From positions 56,869,001 through 56,933,000 of the forward strand of contig CM048552.1 in assembly GCA_026413225.1 (NCBI GenBank): DNA of 64,000 nt. The letters run 5' to 3'. Of the stretch, positions 12,430 to 24,200 are shown one piece after another. Positions within the stretch are counted from its first letter, which is position 1. Every line of letters starts with the position of its first letter. A model generated the notes under the pieces. That model saw nothing but the letters and a program-made list of their open reading frames with translations. It searched no databases and was not told the origin of the DNA. Both the position numbers and the translations under genes were made by a program. The stretch comes from Otis tarda. Its lineage: Eukaryota; Chordata; Aves; Otidiformes; Otididae.

Positions 12430-12469
12430 TTTTCCCAAGACTTCTTCCCAAGTCCTCTTCCCAAGTCCT
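12430..12469 (+). repeat. 13-bp tandem repeat x 3
   Basis: TTCCCAAGACTTC, TTCCCAAGTCCTC and TTCCCAAGTCCTA follow one another directly. Confidence 0.75.
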
Positions 12470-14657
12470 ACTGCTCCTGCGCTGTTACCCCAAACGCCAC
12501 CTGACAGCACGTCTCACCTCTCACCAGCTCTGCTCCTCACTGAGGACAACAGGCCGCAATTGCTATCTGCTATATTAGAATACACATTTCTCATCCATGA
12601 GAAATGGCAGCACCAAGGCTGGCTGTACAACTGCCCTTCAACGTCCTCATGCATATGAATTTCGATTGAGTCTTTAATTATGTGGCCGCAGATTTATTTT
12701 CCACAGGACACCTGCAGCACACAGGTCAGATGGTGCTTTGGATGAGTCTGGGCTGTGCTATGACAAAGGCTCTTTGCAGGGACTCAGCATCACCTTTTCC
12801 TTTTTTATTTTTTTCCCAAAAGTGTGAAGAAGGAGTGACTCATCACTGAGACAGCTCTGTGTTGGCCTGGATCCCTTCCCCTGCCGCGGATTTCCTACCT
12901 GATGCTGAGGGAGTCACTCACAGCAACCTTTTCAGAGGTAGCTATTAGCTATGTTTTATTTATTTTGGCGTTTTGCATTGTTTTTAGCCTTGTGCTATCC
13001 TGGGATCCTGACATCTCATTTGCAGGAGTATTTATTGCTCCCTGCTGCATGTGAATGGGGACTTGCATTTAACTGTAGAAAAAGCTTTAAAATGCAAAGT
13101 GCTCTGGCAAAGCACTCAGATCAGCATCCCCACCTTGCAGGCTGCACTTGACCTTCCCTTCAGGAATGCTGGGTCTTCTCTAAAACACACTACTTTCTTG
13201 TTTGGTATGAGTATTGGAAAGGCAAACCCATTATTATTTGGGAAGTACTGAGAAACTAGAGTGTGTGTTCCATAAAAAAAGACCCTGTGAACAGTAATAA
13301 TTGGTTTTTTTTGAGTGGGGTCTGCATGCTCTGAATAAACTGTGAGTTAATGCTTTGAACAACTCTGTTCTGCTCTGTTGGATCTGTCAAGCCACAGGTA
13401 CCTGCCTCCTCAGGAACCTCTGCTCTTGAACTGCAGGTGGAAATGCGTTTGTTCTCACTTCTCATCTTTTCTTGCTTTCACTGGCCTTGCAGAAGTCGAA
13501 GTTCAGCACAGAGTTAAAGTTTTCTCTGCTGTTTCCCTGATTCCTCACACTTCCCTAGCACAGGCAAATCTCTCTGTGAAGAAGTGGCTTTGGTCTTCAA
13601 AGCAGCATGTCCCTCTGCGGACAGTGGGTGAAACGGGATTCTGCTCACTGTGGATCAGGCAGAGCTGCCAAACGCGACCTGGCATTTCTGAGGTCTGCTA
13701 GGTCACTGGAGCTCACCTTTCCCATGAGTTTTACTAGGTGCTATGAATATCATATATGGTGACACTGGAAGACCACCCAGCAGTGACACTGTGAATAAAG
13801 GGGGCAACTCTAGTCCTTCTTCTCGTTTCCTACCCAAAGAATGACATGGTGGGCAGTGGTGAGGCTGGGTGGGTGCCCAATGAAGTATAATCCCTTTGGC
13901 TACATCAGCCCACAAGACTCAGCCCAAGACACGTTACCATGGGTTCCCTCTGCAGCCCTGTAGTGTGAGCACTGGGGACTGCCTGAGGACCTTCCCATGT
14001 GAACAGGACAGCAGCCAAAGGGCCTGCAAGCAGAGCCACCCTGTGCAGCCCATCTTCTGCTTGCCTGCCTTCAGCAGCAACATTCCCTGGATCACCTAGG
14101 GATGCTTTGGCCATGTCTGAACCCCGTGAAAGGTAGACATGAGGTGTCCCAGGTGCAAGTCCCCCAGTTGCTCAGCTAAGGTGCTTGGCTGGAGCCTTGA
14201 CTCCCTTCCATGCTCTATACCCAAATATCCTTCCCAGGCAAACCAGGGAAAAGGGATGAGGTGAGGCCTCCTGGGGTCTCATCCTGGCACGGGGTTGTGA
14301 GCGTGGCTGCAGCTCCTGCTGGGTCTGGGAGGTTAAATGGCCTTCCAGGTGCTGTGGTTTAAAGAAATTCTTAATGCACCTTTGTTGTTGTATTCTGGTG
14401 GCTAATACAGGGCTATGTTCATTTTTTGGAGAGGTGTATGGACAGGAAAAGATGCCTGTGGCTACTGCACACCAGTGTAGTAACTGGAGAGGAATGGCGA
14501 TGACCCAGCACAGATTGTGAGCATGGATTCTGCCTGTCCCTCAAATTTCTTCCCTTCCCAACCCAACCCCAACCTCTCTACTTGGGGTCCTGCTGCTTCT
14601 GTTATATATAACACCTACCTTTTTTTAGACACTGGGGCAGAGTTACCTGTTGTACCA

Positions 14658-14775
14658 CCAGAGCACTGACAATCCTGATGGAAACAGGGTCCCCGTGATA
14701 CTGGGTGCTACCCACATAGCCAAAACCAGCAGCCCCTGGCCCAGGCTCCCTAATATAAATCACTCTGTAAGAAGA
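14658..14775 (+). repeat. Ancient dispersed repeat fossil (family A, copy 1)
   Basis: The order of words matches an old amniote repeat I know from reptile and bird genomes: AATCCTGATGGAAACAGGG, TCCCCGTGATACTGGGTGCT, then an ACACATAGC-like word and a CCCTGGCCCAGGCTCCCTAAT segment. The usual core is GTGCTAGGTGCTGTACA followed by CCCTGCCCCAAAGAGCTTAC. I do not know its official family name. The similarity is from memory. Confidence 0.45.
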
Positions 14776-16719
14776 GGTGTAACTAGGCAATGCTTGGAGA
14801 GAAAAAGGTGGGTGTTATTAGATCACGTGCTTAGCCAGGCTAACAGTACTAAAAGCTTGATTACAATTCAATTAAGGGAATGTTTCTAATTAAAGAGTTC
14901 TTATTTTAAGCCCTAAATGATTAAAATAAAGGTAGCTGAAGTGTCCATACACACATTCTGATTTCATCCCCAAGGACTGCGTCTACACTCGGGATTTCTT
15001 CAAATTCCCTCCTGCCGCCTCCGCCAGCAAGAGGGGGTGAGCTGGCACGGCCACAGTCCTCCCCGACCCTGCACCCACCTGCCAGGCAGTGTTACCCAAA
15101 ATTCCGCTCCGACCTGCCATGCCGAGAGCTGACTCTCCTGGGATCCGATTTGGATCCATCCTTCCAGAAGCCCTCTCTGGCAGAGCCCACCTCACTCAGT
15201 GCCTGTACGGGCCTGCGCCCCGCAGCAAAGTTGTGAGCGGTGTTGGGCTCCAGCAAATTCCCTCTTGGCTGATGTGCCCTCCTCCGCCCAGGGTAGGAGG
15301 GCAAGCCCTCAGCTGGATTCAGCAGCGGCTGCGTACTTTATTACCTACCTTCCCATCTGTTTGCTGTTACGTAAGCTGTGAAACTACAGGGGTTCAACGG
15401 AGCATGTGTAAGGAAATGTCATTACTACGAAAAACTCAATTAAATTTTAACTTCTCGGAATGGAGACAAAGTTCTGTGATAAAACCAGCCCAGCAGTGAC
15501 AGAGGGAAATGGCGCCATTTCCTGAAGTGTTGCATAAAACCAGGAACTATTTGCAGGTCTCAGTGGTCCATCAACTCGTCGCGGGCCGGGATTCAGAGCG
15601 CTGCGGCCCACCATCTTGGTATGACCTGAAGCAACGACTGCTTTCTGCACCGCACAGTGCGGGCAGGGCTGCACCTCGGGCCTCTTGGTGCCAACAGCCC
15701 ATGCTTACATTGTGTGTTTGGAAGCTGACACGGGGGTCCCGGCCTAGGTGCACCCAGGGGCTGGCCTGGTATGGGGGCTCCTGAGCTGTCCCCAATCATG
15801 CTTATCTCCTCCACCCTTAGCCCCACTGCAGGAACGGCAGTTCTTGACTTCTCCATGACTGTGCCGAGCAGCTCCTCCCTGAGGAGGTGTCCTGGTGCCT
15901 GCGAAGCTTGGCAGCGTCCAGCTCTTGCTCCGCGGGACCTACTGCTGTTCCCTTCCCTCTCACCCTGCGCTGGTCTCCAGCCTCCCCTCGCACTCCTGCT
16001 CCCCGAGCTCACAATGGCGCCTTGCTCCTTTTTGCCCATCCAGCCCCAACCTCTCACCTCCTGGGACGCCTCCCAAACACTTCCTCAGCCCGAGCTCTGC
16101 TCCTACACCCCCATGCGGGTCTGATACACCCTGGCTGCCTCCCCCCGGACTCAGCTGGCTCTTTCTGAGCTGCTCCGGGGTCCCAGGGCTACCCCTGGCT
16201 TTGTGCCTATCTGTTGGTGGGCACCCTGTGGGCCTCTATCTGTCCACATTGGGGTTATGCATGGGTACTGACATTTGTGTGGATTTGCAGGTGCTTCACC
16301 CAAGGGGTGCTCCCCGCTCCTGAGGAGCCCTGACCCTCTCTGTGGGGTTGGGGCAGCTCTGATACCTCATGGGCCTTCCTGCTGGACCCCCACTTGGCAT
16401 CCATCGTGATGGGACCTGGCACCCTTGTGCGAGGATCCCGAAGCGGGGCCAAGGGCTGATGACTCCGCTGGGGAGGCAATGGCGCCATATTGGGGCTGCC
16501 CCATTGCCCCCCACTGTAGCGGGGTGCCACAGGTGGGCTGCTGCCCTGCTCCCCCTCGCCGAGGGGAAGCCTTCAGAGGGGAGCCCAGTGACTCCTGAAG
16601 GGAAACGTCCCCCAAACTGCCCTGTGTGCACTGGGGTAGGCCTGCCCCTCCCCGGGGCTGCCGGGGGGAAGGCCGGGCGGGAGAGCAGTGGTAACAGCGG
16701 CGGGCGGTTGCGCCTTTAA

Positions 16720-17035
16720 CGGCAGGCGGAGGAGGAGGAGGAGGAGGAGGGCCGGGGCTGCGCTGGGTGACATCAGTGGGTTTGGCTCCGGGGCTCAATG
16801 GAAACTGGGTGAGCGCCGGGCTGTGCCGAGCACACGCCGGCTGGAGGGGACGGCGAGCGGGCGGGAGGCGGCAGGCAGCGCCGCTCCGCGCTGAGCCGAG
16901 CCGAGCGAAGGAGGGACGCGCCGGGCACGGCCGCCACCAGCCCTCCCCAATCCTCCGTCATCCTTCCCGCCGCGGCCGCCTGGCCCCCTGACAGCCGGCG
17001 GAGCAGCAACCCCACACGGCCCCCTTCCCGTCAGG
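16720..17035 (+). other. CSNK1E: Predicted non-coding exon 1 of CSNK1E
   Basis: The first coding exon has a 12-base leader behind a splice acceptor, so at least one upstream non-coding exon must exist, and this CpG island is the obvious site. Two donors look usable: AACTGG|GTGAGC at 16,808/16,809 and TCAGG|GTGGGT at 17,035/17,036. The longer exon would contain a minimal upstream ORF (ATG GAA ACT GGG TGA, 16,798-16,812). The 5' end is a guess. Confidence 0.5.
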
Positions 17036-17115
17036 GTGGGTATGGGGGGCGCCCGCTTCCATCTTGGGGCGCAAACCCCGGGGGAAAAGCGGCCCCTCCG
17101 GCTCTTTGTGTGCGC

Positions 17116-17152
17116 GGAGGGAGGGGGAGGGGGCGGGGGAGGGAGGGCAGGG
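17116..17152 (+). other. G-quadruplex-prone G-tract cluster
   Basis: At least five G-runs of three or more bases are separated by single A, C or GA spacers on the non-template strand, just inside CSNK1E intron 1. Confidence 0.6.
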
Positions 17153-19411
17153 CGCGATGCGCTGGGCCGGGGGGGGGCGGTGGGGGACAAAAGCCCCTTT
17201 GTGGGGGCGCGGGGAGGGGGTCGCCCCCTCCAGCGGCGGTGGATTTCGGGGGGAGGGGACTCCCCGCTCTTCCTCTTGTCCCCCTGGACGGGTCCCTGCC
17301 TGCCGGCGGAGCCGGGGCGAGCGGGGAGGGGGTGCGGTGCTGTTCTCGGCGGGGGGCTGCGGGGGTCCCGGTGGGGGGGCTGCCCCCTGGGTGATTTAAT
17401 CCCCCCTCGCCGCTCACTGATGTTCCTTGTCTCTCTTCCCAGCCCCCCTCATCGCCTGTTTCGGGGGGATCTGCGTTTGGGGATGTGTGTGGGGGTGGAA
17501 GGAGGGGGTCGGTGTTTCCTTTTGTGCGGGGTGGGGGGCGGGAGGGGCGGGGGTCTAGGGCCGGGAGCGGCGGGGCGGGGGGGGATGGGGACAAGGAGAA
17601 GTTCAGCGCCGATCCCGGGGGTGGTTGCTTTTTGTTACTTACCCGGAAAAATAACAGCCCGGGTAAGGCTGTCTTCGCGTTGTGTTTTGCCTGTAGGGGG
17701 TGGGGGTGTAAGGGACGTATTTATTATTTTTTATGTGTGTGTCCCCATTTTCCTGTTGTGGCTATTTCTTCCTCAGATATAGTCCAGATGCTCTGTTCGT
17801 GGGGTTTCTCTCCCCCCATCTTATCTGCTGCTCTCCTTTTTCTAAGTGTGAAAGGATCTGTTGGGGGAGGGGGCGGTGTTTGATGTTTTGCATTTCAATC
17901 AAAATGTAATTTTTCTCTTTTTTTTTTTTTCTTCCCTTTTTCAAGCCAGTTCAATTTATTGTTTTGCCAGCCTCTTCCTTTATTCCCTTCACACACACAC
18001 AAAAAAAAAGCCATGTAAAGCCTTTATGGTCTATGGGCAAAGCACCCTCGCTCCCCACACTTCCCCTGAAAGCCGGAGAGGTGCTGGGCTCGGCAGCCTC
18101 CATTATGGAGCCGTGGGTTTGGGTTTTTTTGCGTGGCCTTTGCTACACAGGGCATCTCATCGCTCCCGATCCCCTCAGGTGGGACCGAGGTGGCCCTCCT
18201 TTCCTCTCCCCCTCCCCCCTCACCCCAAGATGGTCCCTGCATCTTCAGTCGCCATCGGTGCTGGCACAGCGGTGCGAGATCAACTCTCTCGTGTGTTTAT
18301 ATAATGGCCTTTGTGCCTGTACGTGGGTATTTTATATTATATAAAAGAGGATTGGTGCAAAATGGTGTGTGTGGGGAAGCAGCGCTGGTGCCTGGATAGT
18401 ATATTTTTTTTTTTTCTTTTTGAGGCTGTGTAGTATGTTGTAGGTGTCTGTGTAATGTTGGATATTCACGTATGCAAACGCTCATGCAGAGCACACACTT
18501 GCTTTGAGGTAGTGTGTGCGTGTTAATCCCGTATGGAAAACTAAATGGTTTAACTAAATGATTGCCCTGCAGCCCCTGGGAATGCCGCCTTGGCTGGAGA
18601 GCGCAGGGAGGGTGGCAGGGCAGGGAGGGTTAAGCCTGCTAGAGGGGAGAGAGGGAGGAACAGCTTTTTGAATTTTATGCGTATAAATAATATAGAGAGA
18701 GTAATATACATTTCATATACAATAATATAAATTTTATCCATGAGATTTTCTTTCTTCTTGTAATAGTAGACTTGAGGATTAGATGATAAGGGCGGAAGCT
18801 GTAGATGGTGGGAGTGCGTGTGTGAAGTCGAAGCAAATGTGGTGAACGTTTGAACTCCTGGAGCAGTTGTTGGGGGGTGGGATGTGTGTGTCCTGCCCCC
18901 TTGCCATGAATCCAGGCTGTTGCTCTCTGGCTATTCTCCACCCAGGTTTTCTAAGCACACTTGTGTTAGTGTGTTGGGGGGAGATAAGGCAAAATGACAG
19001 CTGTGTGAGACCGTGATTTTTCACTCCATTATCCTGCTTCCCGCTTCCACCCCCTTGCCCTGGAGCATTTTTTAGATTCCCCTTTGGAGCCTGTTGCTTA
19101 ATCAGCTAGAAGGGCTGCTGCCTCGTTGTGCGAGAAGCCCTTCTTAAGAACCCTTCTTAACCTGGCTCCTGCCTGTCCCAGGATGATGGGACCAAATTTA
19201 GGCTTGGGACTGTGGTGTTGCAGAGCGGTAACTGCTGTGCCCTGGTGCGGAGGGGACCCCACCAGGACCTGTGGCCCTGACCTCTGCAGCTTGCTCGGCT
19301 CTGCTTGCCCTGGCTGGGAATCGGACTCGAGTGGAAGTGCTCAGGGTTCGCAGGCCTGGGCAGACACAGCTCTACAGGAAGGAGGTTCGAGAGCTGTCTT
19401 CCTGACGGTGG

Positions 19412-19755
19412 TGTGACGGGTTCCCGGGGACACAGACCTTTGATCGTTTATTGGAGTAGGAGTGTAAGCAAGTCAGATGTATGTTAATATGGTTATACAG
19501 AACAGCAGGCAGCGGATAAAAATCATGTCTGTTTGCTGCGCCCTCACCCAGGTACGCCTGCCTCCTGATTCAGTTCCCAAGGCTCTGCCTACATTCCTTG
19601 TAGTAAGAAAGTCAGAAATAGCCACAGGGTTTTGTAGACTTTAGACGCACAGAAACCCACATGCATAAGTAAATACTAGGTGAGGGGACTCCACCTCTTT
19701 AAGTGTTTTGTGTGTGGTTTCTGGTGACTGGAGCTCTGCTTTCAAGGTTCACAAT
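19412..19755 (-). mobile_element. LTR-like endogenous retrovirus fossil in intron 1
   Basis: On the minus strand the left part reads as the end of an LTR: AATAAACGATC (polyadenylation signal, + positions 19,447-19,452), then a short U5-like stretch, GGTCTGTGTCCCCGGGAAC and the end CCCGTCACA at 19,412. A possible start TGTGAACC lies at about 19,754, giving TGTGA.../...TCACA edges. I found no target-site duplication, so the right end is uncertain. No coding interior is attached. It is antisense to CSNK1E. Confidence 0.4.
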
Positions 19756-21155
19756 GTCCCCTGAATGCCTTGATAGGATTATTTCCCTGTATGTCTCTGC
19801 AGCCCGTCCATTCCTCTTTCCGTAATCCCATCTCTTGGGGCAGGAGAAGCAGCTCTGGGTTTATAGTATGCCCAGAACGTAGCTGGGATTAATTTTTTTT
19901 TTGTGCTGGCGTATCACAAGGTCGATCCTCCCTTCTTTCCTTCAGTGATGCTTCCTTTCCACCAAGGGAAAGTTCCTCTCACCTACTTGTGAAAACATGA
20001 ATCATTCCTCACCTTTCCTGTCCCCAACAGGCTCTGTGTCTGTATTTTGTACGCTAATAATGTGGCATTGCATAAATTAGGAGTGTGGCAAATCCCTCTA
20101 AAAGGAGACACATTGACTGTCTCAGGATGAGCTGCGGATCCTAGAATAAGTTGGTGGCCGTGGAAGGGCCAAGGGAAAAGGGGTCGTTAATGAGTGAACT
20201 GCTAGAACTACGTTTGGCCAAGGTGTTTGCAGCAGGAGGTGAGGTTGGCAGGGAGAACAAACTCTGTGGCCACGGTCATTCCACCTAGTTGGTTTTCTGC
20301 GGAAGGTGGTGAGTAGGCTAAGCCTGGGCATGTTGATGGTGTATAGCAGGTCAAAGGGTTAGCTAATCATCTCAGGTAAAGGGATGAGGAAAGGCCTGGG
20401 TTGCTCAAAACAAACAGCTGGCACACCTAGGCAAGAGAGACGCTCAGGTAGACCAAAAGAGGCTGTGATCACATCAGCAGAAGCATGTGGAGATAAGCAA
20501 GTGGCGTTCCTAGTCAGTGCACACCACGCCTCGCCTCGCAGGGTTCAGTTCAGTGATGTCTCCTCCCTGTCCCCTGTGCCAGCCCCCGCCTAGGAGCGAT
20601 GGAGTCGCTTGCTCCTGGCAGTCTGTCTGTCTCTCGCAGCGCTTGGGTCCTGTGCTTCACTGCCACCGAGGTGCTGGTCTAGGGCTGGACCAGAGCACGG
20701 TCCTTCTCATAGGATTTCTTATGCCTGTCCCTTCTGGTGTCTGACGAGGTTACCACTGTCCTGATGCCAGGTACTGCATGTTACAAGGAGCAGTACCATC
20801 TCTCTTCACAGTGGTGTGATCACCCACTGAAACCTTCTTAGGAGGGATTTCTTGCCCCTTCCCCAGTTTCTGCACAAAATGTTGGGGAAGAGATTCAATC
20901 CTTCTTCATTTCCATAACGGGAACATGGAAAACATGCTTGCAAGGGTCATGTTCATGCAGTGTTTCTAGCTTACCTTGTCCCTGGACATCCAGGAGATCA
21001 GGAGAGGTGACAGAGGCCATGTAGAAAGTGAAGCATTTCAAAATTAAAAAGTGTACCCAGCCTCTGGATGAAGTGAGGAAGTCTCTTCTGTAGTCTTACA
21101 TGATTCAGTTCCTGTTTTTGCTCTGACACTGCGCTTTCTGTGCTTCTTTTCTCAG

Positions 21156-21243
21156 CACGACTGAACCATGGAGCTTCGAGTGGGGAACAAATATCGGCTG
21201 GGCAGAAAGATTGGCAGCGGTTCGTTTGGAGACATTTACCTAG
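21156..21243 (+). CDS. CSNK1E: CSNK1E exon 2 (first coding exon, residues 1-26)
   Basis: The acceptor is TTCTTTTCTCAG. After 12 untranslated bases the ATG at 21,168 (ACCATGG) opens [20 protein letters not shown], carrying the first part of the ATP-binding Gly loop. It ends after the first base of Gly26 at a GTGAGT donor. Confidence 0.97.
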
Positions 21244-24200
21244 GTGAGTGTGAGTCTCTGTCCTTCCACCTGCAAGGTTGTTTCTCTCAATTGTATCATT
21301 GTTCTGGGTTGTTTTTCTTGCCTGTTGATATTTGTGGGCACCGTGTAAGGTTGGAAGCGGTGGAGAGAAAAAGAGCTTCAAGGAAGCTGCTGGTCTTCTG
21401 CTGGTCTTCTGATGGCAAAGAAAGTGGGATGAGCTCAGCTTTGCCTTGCAAGTATTGGAGAGACAGTGGTGTTTGATCAGGCTGATTTAGATTTGGACTA
21501 TTCCGGGCATATTTGTCACACGCTGTGCTCCAGCTCTCTCACTTCCTTTTTTTTGAGCTTGGATGTGGGTATAAACTGTAAAGAGTGGGTCGTGGAAAGG
21601 GAGGAGATGGTTGTTCCCTCAGGGTAGAAGAAAGAAAGTTTTGGGAAGATTGGTAGTGGAATAGGTGGTCCAGCACCTGTGAGAGAGAGGTCTGAGACCA
21701 GGAGGTGTAAAACAGGTCAGAAAAGCTGGCCTGGTTAAAGTCCTGGGGCCCAGATCTGTTAGATCTCTAATGGGATTTTGACTTAATGTCTCAAATGACC
21801 TGAGCTGGGAGCTCAGTGGACAGAGCCCATGAGACACTGGGTTTCCTGTTACCACGGTAGGTCACCTGGGGAGTTCTTCCAAGCCAGCATGCTGATGTGT
21901 AGATAGGTTCCCTGATGCTTTGCCTGCTGATGTTTTTATTGGCTCAAACCATGTGGGGCCAGAGTGGCAAGACTACCCAGCAGCCTGATCAATCCCTCCA
22001 TGAGAGCTGGTGTGGCTTTACCTGTTGTCTAGTTCTCACCACTACCTGTTTAGAGGTTGCACCCTTTGGGTACTTACAGATGGTTGTCGTATGCTCCTTG
22101 ACTGTTAATTTCCTCAGTTGGGTTGTGTTTTGCTTCCCAGTACATCCACCGCTCCTCACTCTTGCTGCTCCTTCAGTTTTTCCCGTTTTGTCCATCTGCT
22201 GAGCAGCTTGGAGCCTGCACAGCATTCGAGGAGTGGCATTTCCAGTGCTGGGCTGCGAAGGGCTACCCTTGAGTGGTCTGTAATGTGATGCCTCTGCATA
22301 GACTGCTTTGGGTCTCCTTGGCTTCCCCGATCACCAACACTGTATCGGGTTGCAGAATTGGCCTTAGCACACTGTCAGCTGTATTGCAGGAGATCTCTTC
22401 TAGGTTCTGCAACATCTTCCCATCTGTCCCTGAGTTCCTTTCATTGAGTATCTCAAGTTCAGATTACTTTTCCCTGTGTTTGTAAATCACTTTCTGTTTT
22501 CTACCTCTGGCTTTTATCTCCAGTTCCTTCTTGCTTTATTATTCTCTTTTGATTGGTCTTGGCAGCCTATCTTGATTAAGTATCCTGTGGGAATCATCAG
22601 TAACAGGCTTTGTTGCCACCTTTATCCAGAGCACGAACAAAGATGATGAATGATGGATCTGGGATCCCAGTTCCACAGTGTGCTATCTTCACTGCAGCCT
22701 ACTCCTGTGTGTCACTCCCCTGTGGCCCTCCAGCCAGTTAGTGTTTCGAGTGATGGTGTTTTCAATTCCCAGGTGCTAAGGATTGAGGAGTGATATCCTG
22801 GACACAGTGTTTTCCACTTAAGCAAGTGCTTGAAGCCTTTCAGACCCTCTCTAGAATGGTAGTAGTTGTCAGGGTCTTGCAAAACATCTGGGAAGTGTGT
22901 GGAGAAAGAAGGGAGGTACTGAAGGGAGAGGCCTCTGCATCACATGGGTCATCCACCTGTGCAGAGAGGGCACAGAGCTTTGCTTGGGTGAAGGGGTTGT
23001 GCCTGCCTTGCCCGTAACCAAACAACATGAGAGGCAGAGGAAGCCGCGGTGCCCTGGTGTGGTGAGCACAGCGGGATGCCTCCAACTGCTGAGTTCAACC
23101 AAGTTACTTGAATGCGGTATCAAAGCCCTTGTGATGTTCATTGAGGTGCGAGCCAGCATGTTTTGAAGCAGCGATAGTGAGACTTCTTGGAGCCTGGGTG
23201 ACTCCCCAGCCTGGAGGGATCAGGCATGCAGTCTCTGATGGTGCGTCTGGAGGACGCTTGTGCTTATGCTGTCCTCTCACGATCTGTTCTGCAGACAGAG
23301 GGACTCATTCACCAGGACTTCTCTCCTGCACTGGTTTCACCTCGCAGTTCTCTCACTTGATAATGTTGTGGAGACTGAGCAGAGGCAGACAAGCCCTGTC
23401 TGTCTCTGAAGGCAAGCATGGTTTGTTCCCAGCTTCTCCCTCTCAGGATCTTAGTGCCTTCACCCAATCTGTAACCGATGGGTGCTGTGTGCTCTGCTCT
23501 TTGGGATTTTCTTGTGGGTTTTCTGTCAGAAGGAAACTTGAATTTCCACGTGGGCATGCACAAAGGATGGATTCCTGTTAATCCTTGGCTGGGCTTAAAG
23601 CACAATGCCTTGCTTCCATGCTCCACCTTGGAGCAACAGATGTGCTGTGTGAGGATTCCCCCAATGTTGGCTCAGCAGTGTGGGAAAGGAGATGCAGCTG
23701 CCCTGGGCCTTGGCTACCCTGTTTGTGTCTAAAAATGGTCAGAAGAGCAAAACCCAGTTTGCAGAGGAATTGCTGAGACCTTCGGGCCAGCAGAGGAGAG
23801 GTGCTTTGTCAGAGATGTTGGCCAAGAGGCTGGGCAGGGTTGCTGGACGTGGTAGGAATCGTTTGGGCTGTGATGCACCAGAGGGAACAGTGGTGATGGA
23901 GAGGAGCTGGGGATGGTGGGGCAGACAAAGCATGCTGGGACCTGGCTGGCTGGGGACAGTTCCTGGTGGCAGGCTCCTCCCTTGCTGGGAGGGGAGTGCC
24001 TTCCCTTTGTTTCCTGGCCTGTTAACTCTCTCTCGCCCTATCTGACTTCTTCCATCTGTTCCCAGCCCTCCATTCTTCCCCTGCCAAGCTGGTGAGAGGG
24101 GAGCGGGCGGTGGGGAGAGCGAGGGGACGTGCCTGTTGGCTTGCCCGATGCGCAGGGAGGGCGGTGTTTATTGTATCAGACATGCAGTGAGGCTTCCACT

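Larger units (their letters stand above)
10141..16659. other. Intergenic region upstream of CSNK1E
   Basis: Contents seen: a GA microsatellite (10,287-10,303), a G-rich low-complexity belt (about 11,800-12,350), three 13-base repeats (about 12,430-12,469) and an old dispersed-repeat fossil (14,658-14,775). From about 15,480 GC content rises, and the palindrome ATGGCGCCAT occurs twice (15,509-15,518 and 16,479-16,488). No exon with convincing splice sites or a known protein was found. Confidence 0.5.
16660..17720 (+). promoter_or_regulatory. CSNK1E: CSNK1E CpG-island promoter
   Basis: CpG-rich, TATA-less DNA surrounds the predicted first exon. Visible elements are a GGA repeat (about 16,728-16,750), an ATF/CRE-like TGACATCA (16,768-16,775), CpG-dense sequence with several Sp1-type G-rich boxes, and a run of G-tracts at 17,116-17,152. 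Downstream of exon 1 the + strand stays strongly G-rich to about 17,600. The transcription start is probably between about 16,700 and 16,900, but the sequence alone does not fix it. Confidence 0.75.
17036..21155 (+). other. CSNK1E: CSNK1E intron 1
   Basis: Bounded by a GTGGGT donor (or GTGAGC at 16,809) and a TTCTTTTCTCAG acceptor. It contains the G-rich island shore to about 17,720, T-rich patches near 17,910-17,940 and 18,400-18,420, and an LTR-like fossil from 19,412. No alternative exon was recognised. Confidence 0.6.

Noticed and set aside
11602-12464. Several Ser/Pro-rich minus-strand open frames of 107-153 codons
   Set aside because: They overlap one another in different frames over G-rich low-complexity DNA, so composition explains them.
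17031-17782. Open frames of 187-248 codons on both strands
   Set aside because: These are composition artefacts of the CSNK1E CpG island, made of Gly/Arg/Pro runs in several frames at once.
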